NCBI GenBank assembly: GCA_040389045.1
Contig: JAZKAT010000006.1
Location: 1-64,000 of the forward strand
DNA length: 64,000 nt
Direction of reading: 5' to 3'
Origin: UBA5158 sp040389045
GTDB lineage: Bacteria > Pseudomonadota > Gammaproteobacteria > DSM-16500
Shown: one piece after another, positions 17,255 through 25,436 of the stretch
How positions within the stretch are numbered: the stretch's first letter is position 1
Layout: every line of letters starts with the position of its first letter
Translations under genes and position numbers: made by a program
The notes under the pieces: model-generated
What the model was told of the DNA's origin: nothing
Database searches by the model: none
What the model saw: only the letters and a program-made list of their open reading frames with translations

Positions 17255-18238
17255 TTAATCTACTTTAAAAGTTAAGGTAAATGCTGTACCGTTAGCGCGA
17301 TTTAACAGGATATTTCCATCTAATTGTTTTGTTAAACTATGTATTAATCGCATCCCTAGCGAAGCAGTATTTTGTATATCGATTTCAGACGGTATTCCCA
17401 CTCCATTATCACGTAGCGTTAAAACTATTTTGTGATCTTGCTTCTTAAATGAAAAGGTAATTATACCTAACTTATCATTTGGAAAAGCGTGCTTTATGAC
17501 ATTGGATACCAACTCATTAATAATAAGACCGCAAGGAATCGCTAAGTCAATACTCAGGGTAATATCATCGATATCAACATCTAGCTGCACATTTTTAACA
17601 TTGGTTTTATAAATTTGAAAAAGATATTTGAATAAATTGACTATATAACTTTTCATAGCAATACTGGCAAGATTTTCGGTTTGATAAAGCATTTCGTGTA
17701 CCAGCGCCATAGACTTGACTCTTGATGAGCTTTCTAATAGGACTTTTTGTATTGCGACTTCCTCGGTGGCACCGGCTTGCAAGCTTAGCAAACTCGAAAC
17801 AACTTGCAGATTATTTTTTACACGATGATACACTTCTTTTAATAACGCTTCTTTTTCATGTATAGAGTCTTGTAAAGCGCGTACCCGCCCAGCAAATTCT
17901 AGGCTTCTTTGATTGAGCAAAGTGATAGCTTGCCGGAAGTTGGTTTCAACCATTTGAAATGAAGCCAATATTTCCTCAAGGAAACCATTTGCTTTTTCCG
18001 AAATAATTAAATGTTCATTAGTCTCTAATTTCTCTAAATAACTCACCAGACAATCTTGATGAATAGCGACAACATTCAAAATTCCAATGTTGTTGTCAAC
18101 GGCTTGACGTCCTAACTTATAACCCTCATGAAGAATAGATTCTGAATCAACTAGAGTATTTAAAAATTTTTCCAACAATGTATTATATTGTTCTTTAAAA
18201 ACAGAAAATATATCGTTAGTGGGTTGCTGCTCTGACAT
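17255..18238 (-). CDS. histidine kinase with RsbU-N-like front domain
   Basis: 327 residues, soluble. The C-terminal part is a HisKA_2/PdtaS-type kinase: H138 in VYHRVKNNLQ, followed by a HATPase (IINELVSNVIKHAF, DNGVGIP, LGMRLIHSL). Residues ~12-100 align by eye with the N-terminal domain of Bacillus RsbU: KEQYNTLLEKFLNTL, then GYKLGRQAVDNN and AIHQDCLVSYL, against the RsbU pattern EQRYHQLLSRYIAEL, KFSRKTIEHQ, SIHRKVL. In RsbU that domain is bound by RsbT to switch on the PP2C phosphatase. Here it is joined to a kinase, in the same operon as rsbT. I infer that RsbT released from the stressosome controls this kinase. Confidence 0.85.
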   Translation of the reverse strand: MSEQQPTNDIFSVFKEQYNTLLEKFLNTLVDSESILHEGYKLGRQAVDNNIGILNVVAIHQDCLVSYLEKLETNEHLIISEKANGFLEEILASFQMVETNFRQAITLLNQRSLEFAGRVRALQDSIHEKEALLKEVYHRVKNNLQVVSSLLSLQAGATEEVAIQKVLLESSSRVKSMALVHEMLYQTENLASIAMKSYIVNLFKYLFQIYKTNVKNVQLDVDIDDITLSIDLAIPCGLIINELVSNVIKHAFPNDKLGIITFSFKKQDHKIVLTLRDNGVGIPSEIDIQNTASLGMRLIHSLTKQLDGNILLNRANGTAFTLTFKVD

Positions 18239-18250
18239 ATAATGCCTATA

Positions 18251-19915
18251 TTAAGTTTTAACAATAAACATTGAAGCTATATACTTAGCCATTTCATTTC
18301 TGGATAATGGCTCGCTAAAATAAAATCCTTGAATAATATAACACTCGTTTTCTATTAAAAAATCTAATTGTTGCCTGGTGTTTACCCCTTCAGCGGTTAC
18401 TTGTAAATCCAATGTTTTGGCTAAATTAATAATGGCTTTTATAATAGCTTCATTACTTTTATTTTTGCCAATATCATCAATGAAGGATTTATCGATTTTA
18501 AGTTCTTTGACCGGCAACTGTTTTAGATAAGTAAGTGATGAATAACCGGTACCGAAATCATCAATTGAAATACCAATTCCCAGTTCCGATAGGAAAATTT
18601 GTAATATTGATTTGCTATCCAGCGTTTTTTTCATCACCGCGGTTTCAGTGAGTTCAAAAAGAATTTTATGTGTGGGAATATCAGTCTCCTTAAGTACGTG
18701 AGAGACGGTATCGATAATACCACTATTATTCAATTGGCTAGTTGATATGTTCACCGATATGCTGACATCTTTCATCGCGGGAGCATCATCGCACCATTTT
18801 TTATATTGTTTTAGCGCTGATCTTATTACCCAATCTCCAAGCTCAACCATCATGCCAGCCTCTTCAGCAATCGTAACAAATTCGGCCGGTGAAGCATTTA
18901 CTAATGAATTATTCCAACGTAACAAAGCTTCTATTCCGGTCAATTGGTTAGTTCGAGCATCTATTTTTGGTTGATAAAAGAGTTCGAATTGATCTTCGGC
19001 TATGGCATTTCGTAAGTGTTTTACAATCAGCATATAACGTTCTAATTGTTGCTGCATTGACTTATTATAATATTTATAGCAATTTCGTCCGGACTCTTTG
19101 GCCTGATAGAGCGCTTGATCTGCGTGCTGCACGATAGATTCAGTATTGGTTTCCTCATCAGGATAAACAGAAATGCCTATACTTAATGTTGAAATTATCT
19201 CGTGTTCATCAATAATAAATGGCTTTTGAAAATCTTCAAGAATACGCTCTGCCGCCTGGTTAATGACACTGATACTATGAGTATCTTCGAGAATAATAGC
19301 GAATTCATCGCCTCCTAAACGAACAATTAAATCAGCAAAGCGGACACTTTTTTTTAGTCGATTACCCACTTCTTTTAACAGCATGTCTCCAATGCCATGC
19401 CCAAAGAAATCATTCACATTTTTAAAATAATCCAAATCAATATAAAATATCGCCAGTGTATTTTTATTTCTTTTTGCGCGAGTTAAGCTTTTCAGTAAAA
19501 TATCTTCAAACAAATATCTATTAGGTAATTGTGTTAATGGATCAAATCTGGCTAATTTTTGAAAATCAGCCTGCGTGTTTTTAAGGTCGGTAATATCAGT
19601 AATAGTCCCGATATAATTCATATTGTCATTTTTTTCCGGTACGATACTACAAATTACCCATATGTCATTTTTTTCTGGATGAAGAAATCGAAATTCGAAT
19701 TTACAAGGACCGTTAATTCGCAAGCTTTCAGTTAAAGCGGAAATAAATGTGTGAGCATCTTCTTTGTGGATCGCATCCAGCCAATGCTCACCCAGTAATT
19801 TTTCTTGTGTATATCCTGAGATTTGACTGAAATATTTATTTACGTAATTCATTCTTTTATTACGATCAATCTTGAAAACACCAACCGGCAGGTTAAGGAC
19901 TGAAAATTTTTGCAT
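18251..19915 (-). CDS. PAS-GGDEF-EAL c-di-GMP enzyme
   Basis: 554 residues from ATG 19915 (AGGT upstream; a TTG at 19930 is an alternative). PAS ~1-115; GGDEF domain ~120-280 with intact RLGGDEF (201-205) and substrate-binding DLDYFK; EAL domain ~295-550 with intact EALLRW (329-331), DDFGTGYSS and KIDKSFI. Both active sites appear complete, so it could make and break c-di-GMP. No membrane segment. It lies between rsbX and the RsbU-N-like kinase in the operon, so c-di-GMP is a likely output of the stressosome. What the PAS domain senses cannot be told. Confidence 0.92.
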   Translation of the reverse strand: MQKFSVLNLPVGVFKIDRNKRMNYVNKYFSQISGYTQEKLLGEHWLDAIHKEDAHTFISALTESLRINGPCKFEFRFLHPEKNDIWVICSIVPEKNDNMNYIGTITDITDLKNTQADFQKLARFDPLTQLPNRYLFEDILLKSLTRAKRNKNTLAIFYIDLDYFKNVNDFFGHGIGDMLLKEVGNRLKKSVRFADLIVRLGGDEFAIILEDTHSISVINQAAERILEDFQKPFIIDEHEIISTLSIGISVYPDEETNTESIVQHADQALYQAKESGRNCYKYYNKSMQQQLERYMLIVKHLRNAIAEDQFELFYQPKIDARTNQLTGIEALLRWNNSLVNASPAEFVTIAEEAGMMVELGDWVIRSALKQYKKWCDDAPAMKDVSISVNISTSQLNNSGIIDTVSHVLKETDIPTHKILFELTETAVMKKTLDSKSILQIFLSELGIGISIDDFGTGYSSLTYLKQLPVKELKIDKSFIDDIGKNKSNEAIIKAIINLAKTLDLQVTAEGVNTRQQLDFLIENECYIIQGFYFSEPLSRNEMAKYIASMFIVKT

Positions 19916-19969
19916 GGGATTTACCTGCAATATTATTCCATTTTAAATCCCCGGTTTTCTCAAAATAAA

Positions 19970-20572
19970 TCATAATAATTGCACCACTAAAATAAGGCCA
20001 TCATCTTTTGGATTTCGATATTTTTTGAATAGCTGTTCCGCAATGACCTGTGGCGATGCAAATCTGGGTTTTTCTATTTCAAATTCTCCTTTAACCCCAT
20101 CCGTAGCCAGAATAAAAATGTCACCTGACTTCATGGCTATATTTTTTGTGTTGGGTAGTGTAACTAATCGAGAACCGATTATCCCCCCCTCTAGAAAAAA
20201 AGAATATTTATTGAAATGAATTGCATCATCGATCTTCCAACAGACTCCAATGACATTGCCAACGGCTAGATACGTCAATGTATAATTTTTATTGACACGG
20301 ACTATAGTTAACGCTGTGCCTCGCGTGCCTACTAGCTCATTATCGCAAATTTCAACTAATGTTTCGATAGGCAGAGAGGAATAGTCATTCAATATCTGGA
20401 TTGCCCTTTTAGCGGCGAATTCTGCTTCTTCACCATGGCCTAAGCCATCTGCCACCGCAACTAAAACCGAATCATCCAATTCTTTTACTAAATACTGATC
20501 GCCACAGTGAATTTCACCATCCAGAGGTTCATAGATGATGTCATAACGTAAATGATTTAATTGTGTAAGCAT
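19970..20572 (-). CDS. rsbX: RsbX-like PP2C phosphatase
   Basis: 200 residues, the size of Bacillus RsbX (~199). SpoIIE/PP2C-type fold: metal-binding Asp in AVADGLGHGEEAEFAAKRA (~40-58) and in FILATDGVKGE (~155). It would dephosphorylate RsbR/RsbS and reset the stressosome. The ATG comes one base after the rsbT stop, a translationally coupled layout. Order R-S-T-X is the classic stressosome order. No sensor or partner domain is attached, which separates it from RsbU/RsbP. Confidence 0.88.
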   Translation of the reverse strand: MLTQLNHLRYDIIYEPLDGEIHCGDQYLVKELDDSVLVAVADGLGHGEEAEFAAKRAIQILNDYSSLPIETLVEICDNELVGTRGTALTIVRVNKNYTLTYLAVGNVIGVCWKIDDAIHFNKYSFFLEGGIIGSRLVTLPNTKNIAMKSGDIFILATDGVKGEFEIEKPRFASPQVIAEQLFKKYRNPKDDGLILVVQLL

Positions 20573-20573
20573 A

Positions 20574-20975
20574 TTAAGTTATCCATTTTCGAGTTGTAAT
20601 AGTCGTACCTTTACCCACCTCCGATTCTATTTGAAATTCATCCATTATTCTTTTTACGCCAGGCAAGCCTAAACCCAGGCTATTTGCGGTGGAATAGCCA
20701 TCTTGCAGAGCTAATTCTATATTGACAATGCCAGGACCATCATCCTTCGCTATCACTAAAATTCCTTTTTTACCGTGGTCTTCAATAAAATCTAAATACA
20801 ATACGCCGCGAGTAGCATAACTAATAATATTACGGGTTAACTCAGAGATTGCGGTTGCGATCAACGCTAGATTTATAGTGACAAAACCAAATTCTTTTGC
20901 CATTTCACGCCCTTTTTGGCGAGCGATGACAATATCATGTTCATTATTAATGGGTATAGCTACTCTACTTCCCAC
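20574..20975 (-). CDS. rsbT: RsbT-like serine/threonine kinase
   Basis: 133 residues, matching RsbT length. GHKL ATPase fold: N-box ATAISELTRNIISYA (~41-55), G1 DDGPGIVN (~78-85), G2 GLGLPGVKRIMDEF (~100-113). RsbT is held by RsbS in the stressosome and phosphorylates RsbR and RsbS under stress. Once free, it binds an RsbU-N-type domain. The start overlaps the end of rsbS by 11 bp. The likely downstream partner here is the kinase at 17255-18238. Confidence 0.92.
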   Translation of the reverse strand: MGSRVAIPINNEHDIVIARQKGREMAKEFGFVTINLALIATAISELTRNIISYATRGVLYLDFIEDHGKKGILVIAKDDGPGIVNIELALQDGYSTANSLGLGLPGVKRIMDEFQIESEVGKGTTITTRKWIT

Positions 20976-21339
20976 TGATAGATTCTCTCTGTATTTGTTT
21001 TTGTAGTAATACCAACCCTTCTTCCAGATTTAATGCTGTTTTGACATCATTTAGTTTTAAACCTAGCTGTATCATGGCAAAAGCGACATCCGGTTGAATA
21101 CCCACAATAACAGTTTCCGCGCCTCGTAATCTTAAGGTATTGGCAATTGTACGCAATGTTCGGGTTGAAAAAGAGTCGAGGACATCTAAGGTGGTCACAT
21201 CGATAACCACACCTTTGGTACGGTAAAGACCAACCTGGGCTGATAGATTATCTTTTAAATCTACTAAATCCTGATCGCCAGAGAGGGCTTGAATACTGAC
21301 AATCAAGAAATTACCTTGTTTGAGAATAGGTATAGGCAT
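20965..21339 (-). CDS. rsbS: RsbS-like STAS scaffold protein
   Basis: 124 residues, single STAS domain, like RsbS. The phospho-acceptor serine is kept: S56 in LDVLDSFSTRT, equivalent to Bacillus S59. The second conserved stretch is VGIQPDVAFAMIQLGL. RsbS builds the stressosome core with RsbR and sequesters RsbT. It begins 15 bp after rsbR and overlaps rsbT by 11 bp. Confidence 0.92.
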   Translation of the reverse strand: MPIPILKQGNFLIVSIQALSGDQDLVDLKDNLSAQVGLYRTKGVVIDVTTLDVLDSFSTRTLRTIANTLRLRGAETVIVGIQPDVAFAMIQLGLKLNDVKTALNLEEGLVLLQKQIQRESISGK

Positions 21340-21354
21340 GTTATGCGTGTCCTG

Positions 21355-22314
21355 TTAATGGGAATCAACTTTGGAAACTTGATATCCAAGTATTCGCTCA
21401 GCTTCTACGATCCCGCCTTGCAAATCACCCACAGTATTTAACATACCAAGGTCTGTACCTATGGTTACTAAGGTTTGCGCTACCTCAGGTGAAAGACCGC
21501 TGACAATTACCTCAGCGCCCATTAATTTGGAAGCTGCGACGGTTTGGATAAGATGGTTAGCAACCTTGGAGTCGACGGTGGATACACCGGTGATATCAAT
21601 AACTACGACTTTAGCGCGATGATCACGGATAAAATGTAATAATTTTTCGGTAATTTGTCTTGCACGTTGCGTATCAATGACACCCACAATCGGCAGGATT
21701 AACAACCCTTCACGCATTTGTAATACTGGTGAAGATAATTCGCTAATAGCCTTTTGTTGTTCATTGATGGTAATTTCGCGTTGGAATATATAGGTATCAA
21801 TAGCCAAGCCTATGTCCATAAACACTAGTTTCATTAGTGAAAAAAAAGATTCGTGGCCTTTCTCTGGATTTTTTTTAAAAGCATCAAATATTTTTTGGCC
21901 GACTGCGCGTAAATAAAAATTATAAGCGCCCAGATACCATTTAACATCTAAACCAATTTTCGCGTGCACAGAACCGATGTTAAGCGCTTCTTCAACATAA
22001 TCTTTGCCGTAATTTCCTTTTGTTAAACGTAAAAAATATTCTTTTTGCAATATCTTAACGCGTTTTAACACCTCGGGATCATCAAAGATAGAACGCGATT
22101 CATCAAATTTTTTGAAGTGTTCATTGAGAGAGAGAATGAGTTCGTCCGCATAACCTTTTGCAATATTATTTAATTCAACAAGATGATCGACATCAGATTT
22201 AGTAAATTCCAGCCATTCCTTACGCCGTACTATATCGTTTTCATTGATATGCATTTCTTGCATTAAATTAGAGTTTTTAGAAATGCTTGGATCTGACATA
22301 TTCCGATTGTCCAT
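21355..22314 (-). CDS. rsbR: RsbR-like stressosome sensor with haem-globin domain
   Basis: 319 residues. N-terminal sensor-globin domain ~25-180; H117 in IGSVHAKIGLDVKWYLGAY matches the proximal haem histidine of globin-coupled sensors (pattern xVHxxIGLxxxWYxGA). A haem-based gas/oxygen sensor is therefore likely, as reported for the Vibrio RsbR. C-terminal STAS ~195-310: the two RsbR phospho-sites fall at S249 (STVDSKVANH; Thr in Bacillus RsbRA) and T281 (PEVAQTLVTIG). GGAG seven bases before ATG. First gene of the operon rsbR-S-T-X-GGDEF/EAL-HK-hybrid HK. Confidence 0.92.
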   Translation of the reverse strand: MDNRNMSDPSISKNSNLMQEMHINENDIVRRKEWLEFTKSDVDHLVELNNIAKGYADELILSLNEHFKKFDESRSIFDDPEVLKRVKILQKEYFLRLTKGNYGKDYVEEALNIGSVHAKIGLDVKWYLGAYNFYLRAVGQKIFDAFKKNPEKGHESFFSLMKLVFMDIGLAIDTYIFQREITINEQQKAISELSSPVLQMREGLLILPIVGVIDTQRARQITEKLLHFIRDHRAKVVVIDITGVSTVDSKVANHLIQTVAASKLMGAEVIVSGLSPEVAQTLVTIGTDLGMLNTVGDLQGGIVEAERILGYQVSKVDSH

Positions 22315-22577
22315 TGACTAACTCCTGTGTTACTTGCTAATTAGTTATTAAAATGGCCTTTATTTGATTCTATTGGTATTTGCCAAGATAAGTAAAGTGA
22401 TATATTTAAGAACAATCAGTATACAATTTTTACGAGTATTAACCATACTCTTTACCTTGTATCGCCTAATAACATCTCAACCTAATGAGCTTGTGCCACT
22501 ACAAAAAAAAGCTCGAATATTGCTATACCTAGAGCCTATGTTGTATTGTGAACAGGATTAATGCCAAGGAGAAGGCG

Positions 22578-23234
22578 TTGAAAACACCTAAAGTTAAAAC
22601 CATCTTAACGTTACTCTGTTCCACTCTTTTGTTATTGAACCCTTTACTTGCGACTGCCAGCACAGAACTTGTTTCTGATTACATTTCGATTTCCCGAGAA
22701 GATTGTTCAAATCCAACAGCCAACGGCAAAGATGTGCAACTGGATTGTAAAACCTACCATCAAACCAAAGATAATACCTGTGGACCTTCAGCAGTCATGA
22801 CCTTGATGCGCTATTACGGTCGCTTAAAAGAAGGAGATATGGTACCAAACACGGAATTACGTATTGCCATGGAAATGGGCGCAACTGAAGAGGGTACTTC
22901 CGAGAGTCAAATTACCGAGTGGCTCACTAATCATGGCTTTACTGTTTCCTCAGGAAACGGAATCAGCGCGCAACAGATAATTGAAAATTTAAAGCAACGA
23001 ATACCCACATTGATAGCGGTAAATCATCATTGGATCTTATCAAAAGGCTATACCAAAGGCGCCACGCCGATGGAAGATGAAATATTCTTTTCGGATTCTT
23101 GTTGTGGTATGACACAAATTTCCGCCAAGAGTATTCATGAAATGTGGGAAATCATACAGTTGCCGAAGCATCATTGCATTGATAATAAGGGTGAATACAT
23201 TGTGGCACTGCCAAACACGGCCGTTACTAAATAA
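22578..23234 (+). CDS. secreted C39-like cysteine peptidase, paralogue, TTG start
   Basis: 218 residues from TTG 22578, with AAGGAG at 22566-22571; a GTG at 22548 in frame lacks such a site. Signal peptide KVKTILTLLCSTLLLL...LATAS. Same family as 14135-14791, sharing CKTYHQT, the Cys motif TCGPSAVMTLMRYYGR, EMGATE, VNHHWILSKG and SDSCCG. Catalytic Cys/His pattern complete. It lies just upstream of, and divergent from, the stressosome operon, and overlaps the glycosyltransferase gene tail-to-tail by 8 bp. A small hairpin AAGCACCTGGTGCTT follows the stop. Role unknown; peptide cleavage in the periplasm or outside is inferred. Confidence 0.8.
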   Translation: MKTPKVKTILTLLCSTLLLLNPLLATASTELVSDYISISREDCSNPTANGKDVQLDCKTYHQTKDNTCGPSAVMTLMRYYGRLKEGDMVPNTELRIAMEMGATEEGTSESQITEWLTNHGFTVSSGNGISAQQIIENLKQRIPTLIAVNHHWILSKGYTKGATPMEDEIFFSDSCCGMTQISAKSIHEMWEIIQLPKHHCIDNKGEYIVALPNTAVTK

Positions 23235-24237
23235 GCACCTGGTGCTTTAAAAATTCATGAGCAGTATCGTCCCAGGAATATTGCGCAGCGCGGGCAATAC
23301 AAGCCACTTTCTTAAGAGATAAACAGGCTAGTGCTGCTTCCTGCAAATTCTCCGAGGTAAACCCGCTTACCCCTTGTTCAATAATATCAATAGGTCCCAC
23401 CACCGGATAAGCTGCAATAGGCAGACCACATGCTAACGCTTCCAAAATACAAAGCCCAAAAGTATCAAACCGCGATGGAAAAACACAAACATCTCCGTTA
23501 CTTAAAATAGAACGGACATTTTCATAAGGTAAAAAAACCGCTTTACCAGCATATTTTTTTTGGAGAAATTTTTTATGTGGCCCAACGCCAATAACAAATT
23601 TCGTACCCGGCAGCGTAGTTTCTAAAAAGGCTTCGATATTTTTTTCCTTGGCGATACGCGATAAACACATAAAATAAGGCCGCTGATACCCTAACAACAT
23701 AAATGGATCGGGATCAGGATAAAAAATAGAAGTATCAACGCCTAGCGGAAAAGTTTTAATAGTATTTTGAATACCATGATTTCGCAAAATTTCCCCTAAT
23801 CTAGGGGTCGCGGCGTGAATAATTGTCGAGGGCTTGTAATACCAGCGTAGATAAGCCCAGACCAATTCCGGCGGCAAATGCAGCCAATACTGCATGCCTA
23901 TGTCCCAATTGGTGTGAAATGCACTGGAATAAGGAATAGAATTCGCCACGCAATAGTGACGCGCTGCCACACCGAGTCCGGTTTCCGATTGAATATGCAC
24001 GGCATCGGGTTTTAAAGATTCAAAAACTTTACCAAAACGTTTCGAAGTGACACCGCAAAAAATGGGAATTAATGTATGCGAGAGTGTGGTTTTTTCAATG
24101 ATCAGTGCATTAGGATGATTAAAGAAAATTATTTCATGCCCTTCTTTTTCTAAAATGCTGGCGATTTGATTGTAGTACCGCCCTACTCCCATATTGCTTG
24201 AGTTTTTATTTGCAAACGTGGCGATTAAAATTCGCAT
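23227..24237 (-). CDS. GT4-family glycosyltransferase
   Basis: 336 residues, GT-B fold. The N-terminal glycine-rich start NMGVGRYYNQIASIL suits the acceptor side. The C-terminal donor motif FDTFGLCILEALACGLP has the E-x7-E arrangement of GT4 retaining enzymes. Similar to MgtA/PimB-type mannosyl- or glucosyltransferases acting on lipids; the actual sugar and acceptor are unknown. Cytoplasmic, no membrane segment. Single gene, convergent with the C39-like peptidase and divergent from moxR. Confidence 0.85.
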   Translation of the reverse strand: MRILIATFANKNSSNMGVGRYYNQIASILEKEGHEIIFFNHPNALIIEKTTLSHTLIPIFCGVTSKRFGKVFESLKPDAVHIQSETGLGVAARHYCVANSIPYSSAFHTNWDIGMQYWLHLPPELVWAYLRWYYKPSTIIHAATPRLGEILRNHGIQNTIKTFPLGVDTSIFYPDPDPFMLLGYQRPYFMCLSRIAKEKNIEAFLETTLPGTKFVIGVGPHKKFLQKKYAGKAVFLPYENVRSILSNGDVCVFPSRFDTFGLCILEALACGLPIAAYPVVGPIDIIEQGVSGFTSENLQEAALACLSLKKVACIARAAQYSWDDTAHEFLKHQVLI

Positions 24238-24359
24238 ACTAGAATAATCCCTATCCTGTACGTGAAATATCTTACCTGTTTAGATATTATTCAATATTTA
24301 TGACTAAATATCAAGCACTTGTTTTATTAACCTTATGTGTGGCAAGACAAAAATTTTTA

Positions 24360-24387
24360 TTGTAAATTCTACCTTCGTCCCTATATA
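24360..24387 (+). promoter_or_regulatory. possible moxR-operon promoter
   Basis: TTGTAA (24360-24365), 16 bp, TATATA (24382-24387), 33 bp before the moxR ATG. Reasonable but not strong sigma-70 elements. The displaced leader copy at 6284-6372 lacks exactly the part with this -10. Confidence 0.4.
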
Positions 24388-24420
24388 ACACTTCAATGAT
24401 ATTGCTAGCAGGAGCTTAAA

Positions 24421-25425
24421 ATGATGGATCAGACTCTCACTCACGTTAATGTGCCAAATGATGTGTTCACTGCGATTGACTATTGGCGCCAACACCTTAA
24501 CCAACGGGTTTTAGGCCAAGCCAATCTTATTGACCGTTTATTAATCGCAGTGCTTTGTGATGGACATTTATTGATAGAAGGCGCACCCGGTCTTGCCAAA
24601 ACCAAAGTCATTCGAGAGTTAGCCACGGGTTTAGACGCAAAATTCAAACGCATTCAATTTACGCCCGACTTATTACCCGGTGATATTACCGGCACCGATA
24701 TTTACAGTCTGGAAAAAAGCACTTTTGAATTCCAACCAGGCCCTATCTTCAATCAATTTATCCTGGCAGATGAAATTAATCGCGCGCCTGCCAAAGTACA
24801 ATCGGCTTTATTGGAAGCCATGGAAGAAAGACAAGTCAGCATAGGCAATACCACTTATAAATTACCCGAATTATTTTTGGTAATGGCCACACAAAATCCC
24901 ATTGAACAGGAAGGCACATATCCCTTGCCTGAAGCGGAACTGGATAGGTTTCTCTTGTATGTAAAAGTAGATTATCCAGCGGCTATGTATGAAAGTAAAA
25001 TTGTTGAACTTGCCCGCGCTGAAGCAATGCAGAAAACTCTGCAGAATTCAGCCAACCTGGAAGTTATTTCCCAAACCAATATATTTGCCGCGCGTGATCA
25101 AGTGTTAAATTTACATATGAGCCCGGCTTTATTGCAATATATTGTAGAGTTAGTATTAGCAACCCGCACGCCAGAACGTTATGGGCAAGACCTCAAACAA
25201 TGGGTCAGACATGGTGCCAGCCCCCGCGCTACTATCGCCCTGGACCGCGCCGCGCGTGCCCATGCCTGGCTGCATAAGCGCGAATATGTTACGCCTGAAG
25301 ATATTCAAGCTATTGCTTACGATGTGCTGCGTCATCGTATCATCTTGAGCTACGCTGCTATGGCTGAAGGCTTGATAGCCGATGATGTAGTGCGCGCGAT
25401 TGTTTCCCGAGTCGCTATACCTTAA
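24421..25425 (+). CDS. moxR: MoxR-type AAA+ ATPase
   Basis: 334 residues. Walker A GAPGLAKT (54-61), Walker B ILADEIN (114-120), sensor-1 ATQNPIEQEGTYPLPEAE (~158-175), and the MoxR C-terminal lid with GASPRA. Starts ATGATG after GGAG. MoxR ATPases act as chaperones on VWA-domain proteins, often for metal loading or complex assembly. First gene of the seven-gene moxR-DUF58-DUF4381-batA-batB-batC-batD block with gaps of 11 bp or less. Confidence 0.95.
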   Translation: MMDQTLTHVNVPNDVFTAIDYWRQHLNQRVLGQANLIDRLLIAVLCDGHLLIEGAPGLAKTKVIRELATGLDAKFKRIQFTPDLLPGDITGTDIYSLEKSTFEFQPGPIFNQFILADEINRAPAKVQSALLEAMEERQVSIGNTTYKLPELFLVMATQNPIEQEGTYPLPEAELDRFLLYVKVDYPAAMYESKIVELARAEAMQKTLQNSANLEVISQTNIFAARDQVLNLHMSPALLQYIVELVLATRTPERYGQDLKQWVRHGASPRATIALDRAARAHAWLHKREYVTPEDIQAIAYDVLRHRIILSYAAMAEGLIADDVVRAIVSRVAIP

Positions 25426-25436
25426 GAAGGTAACCT

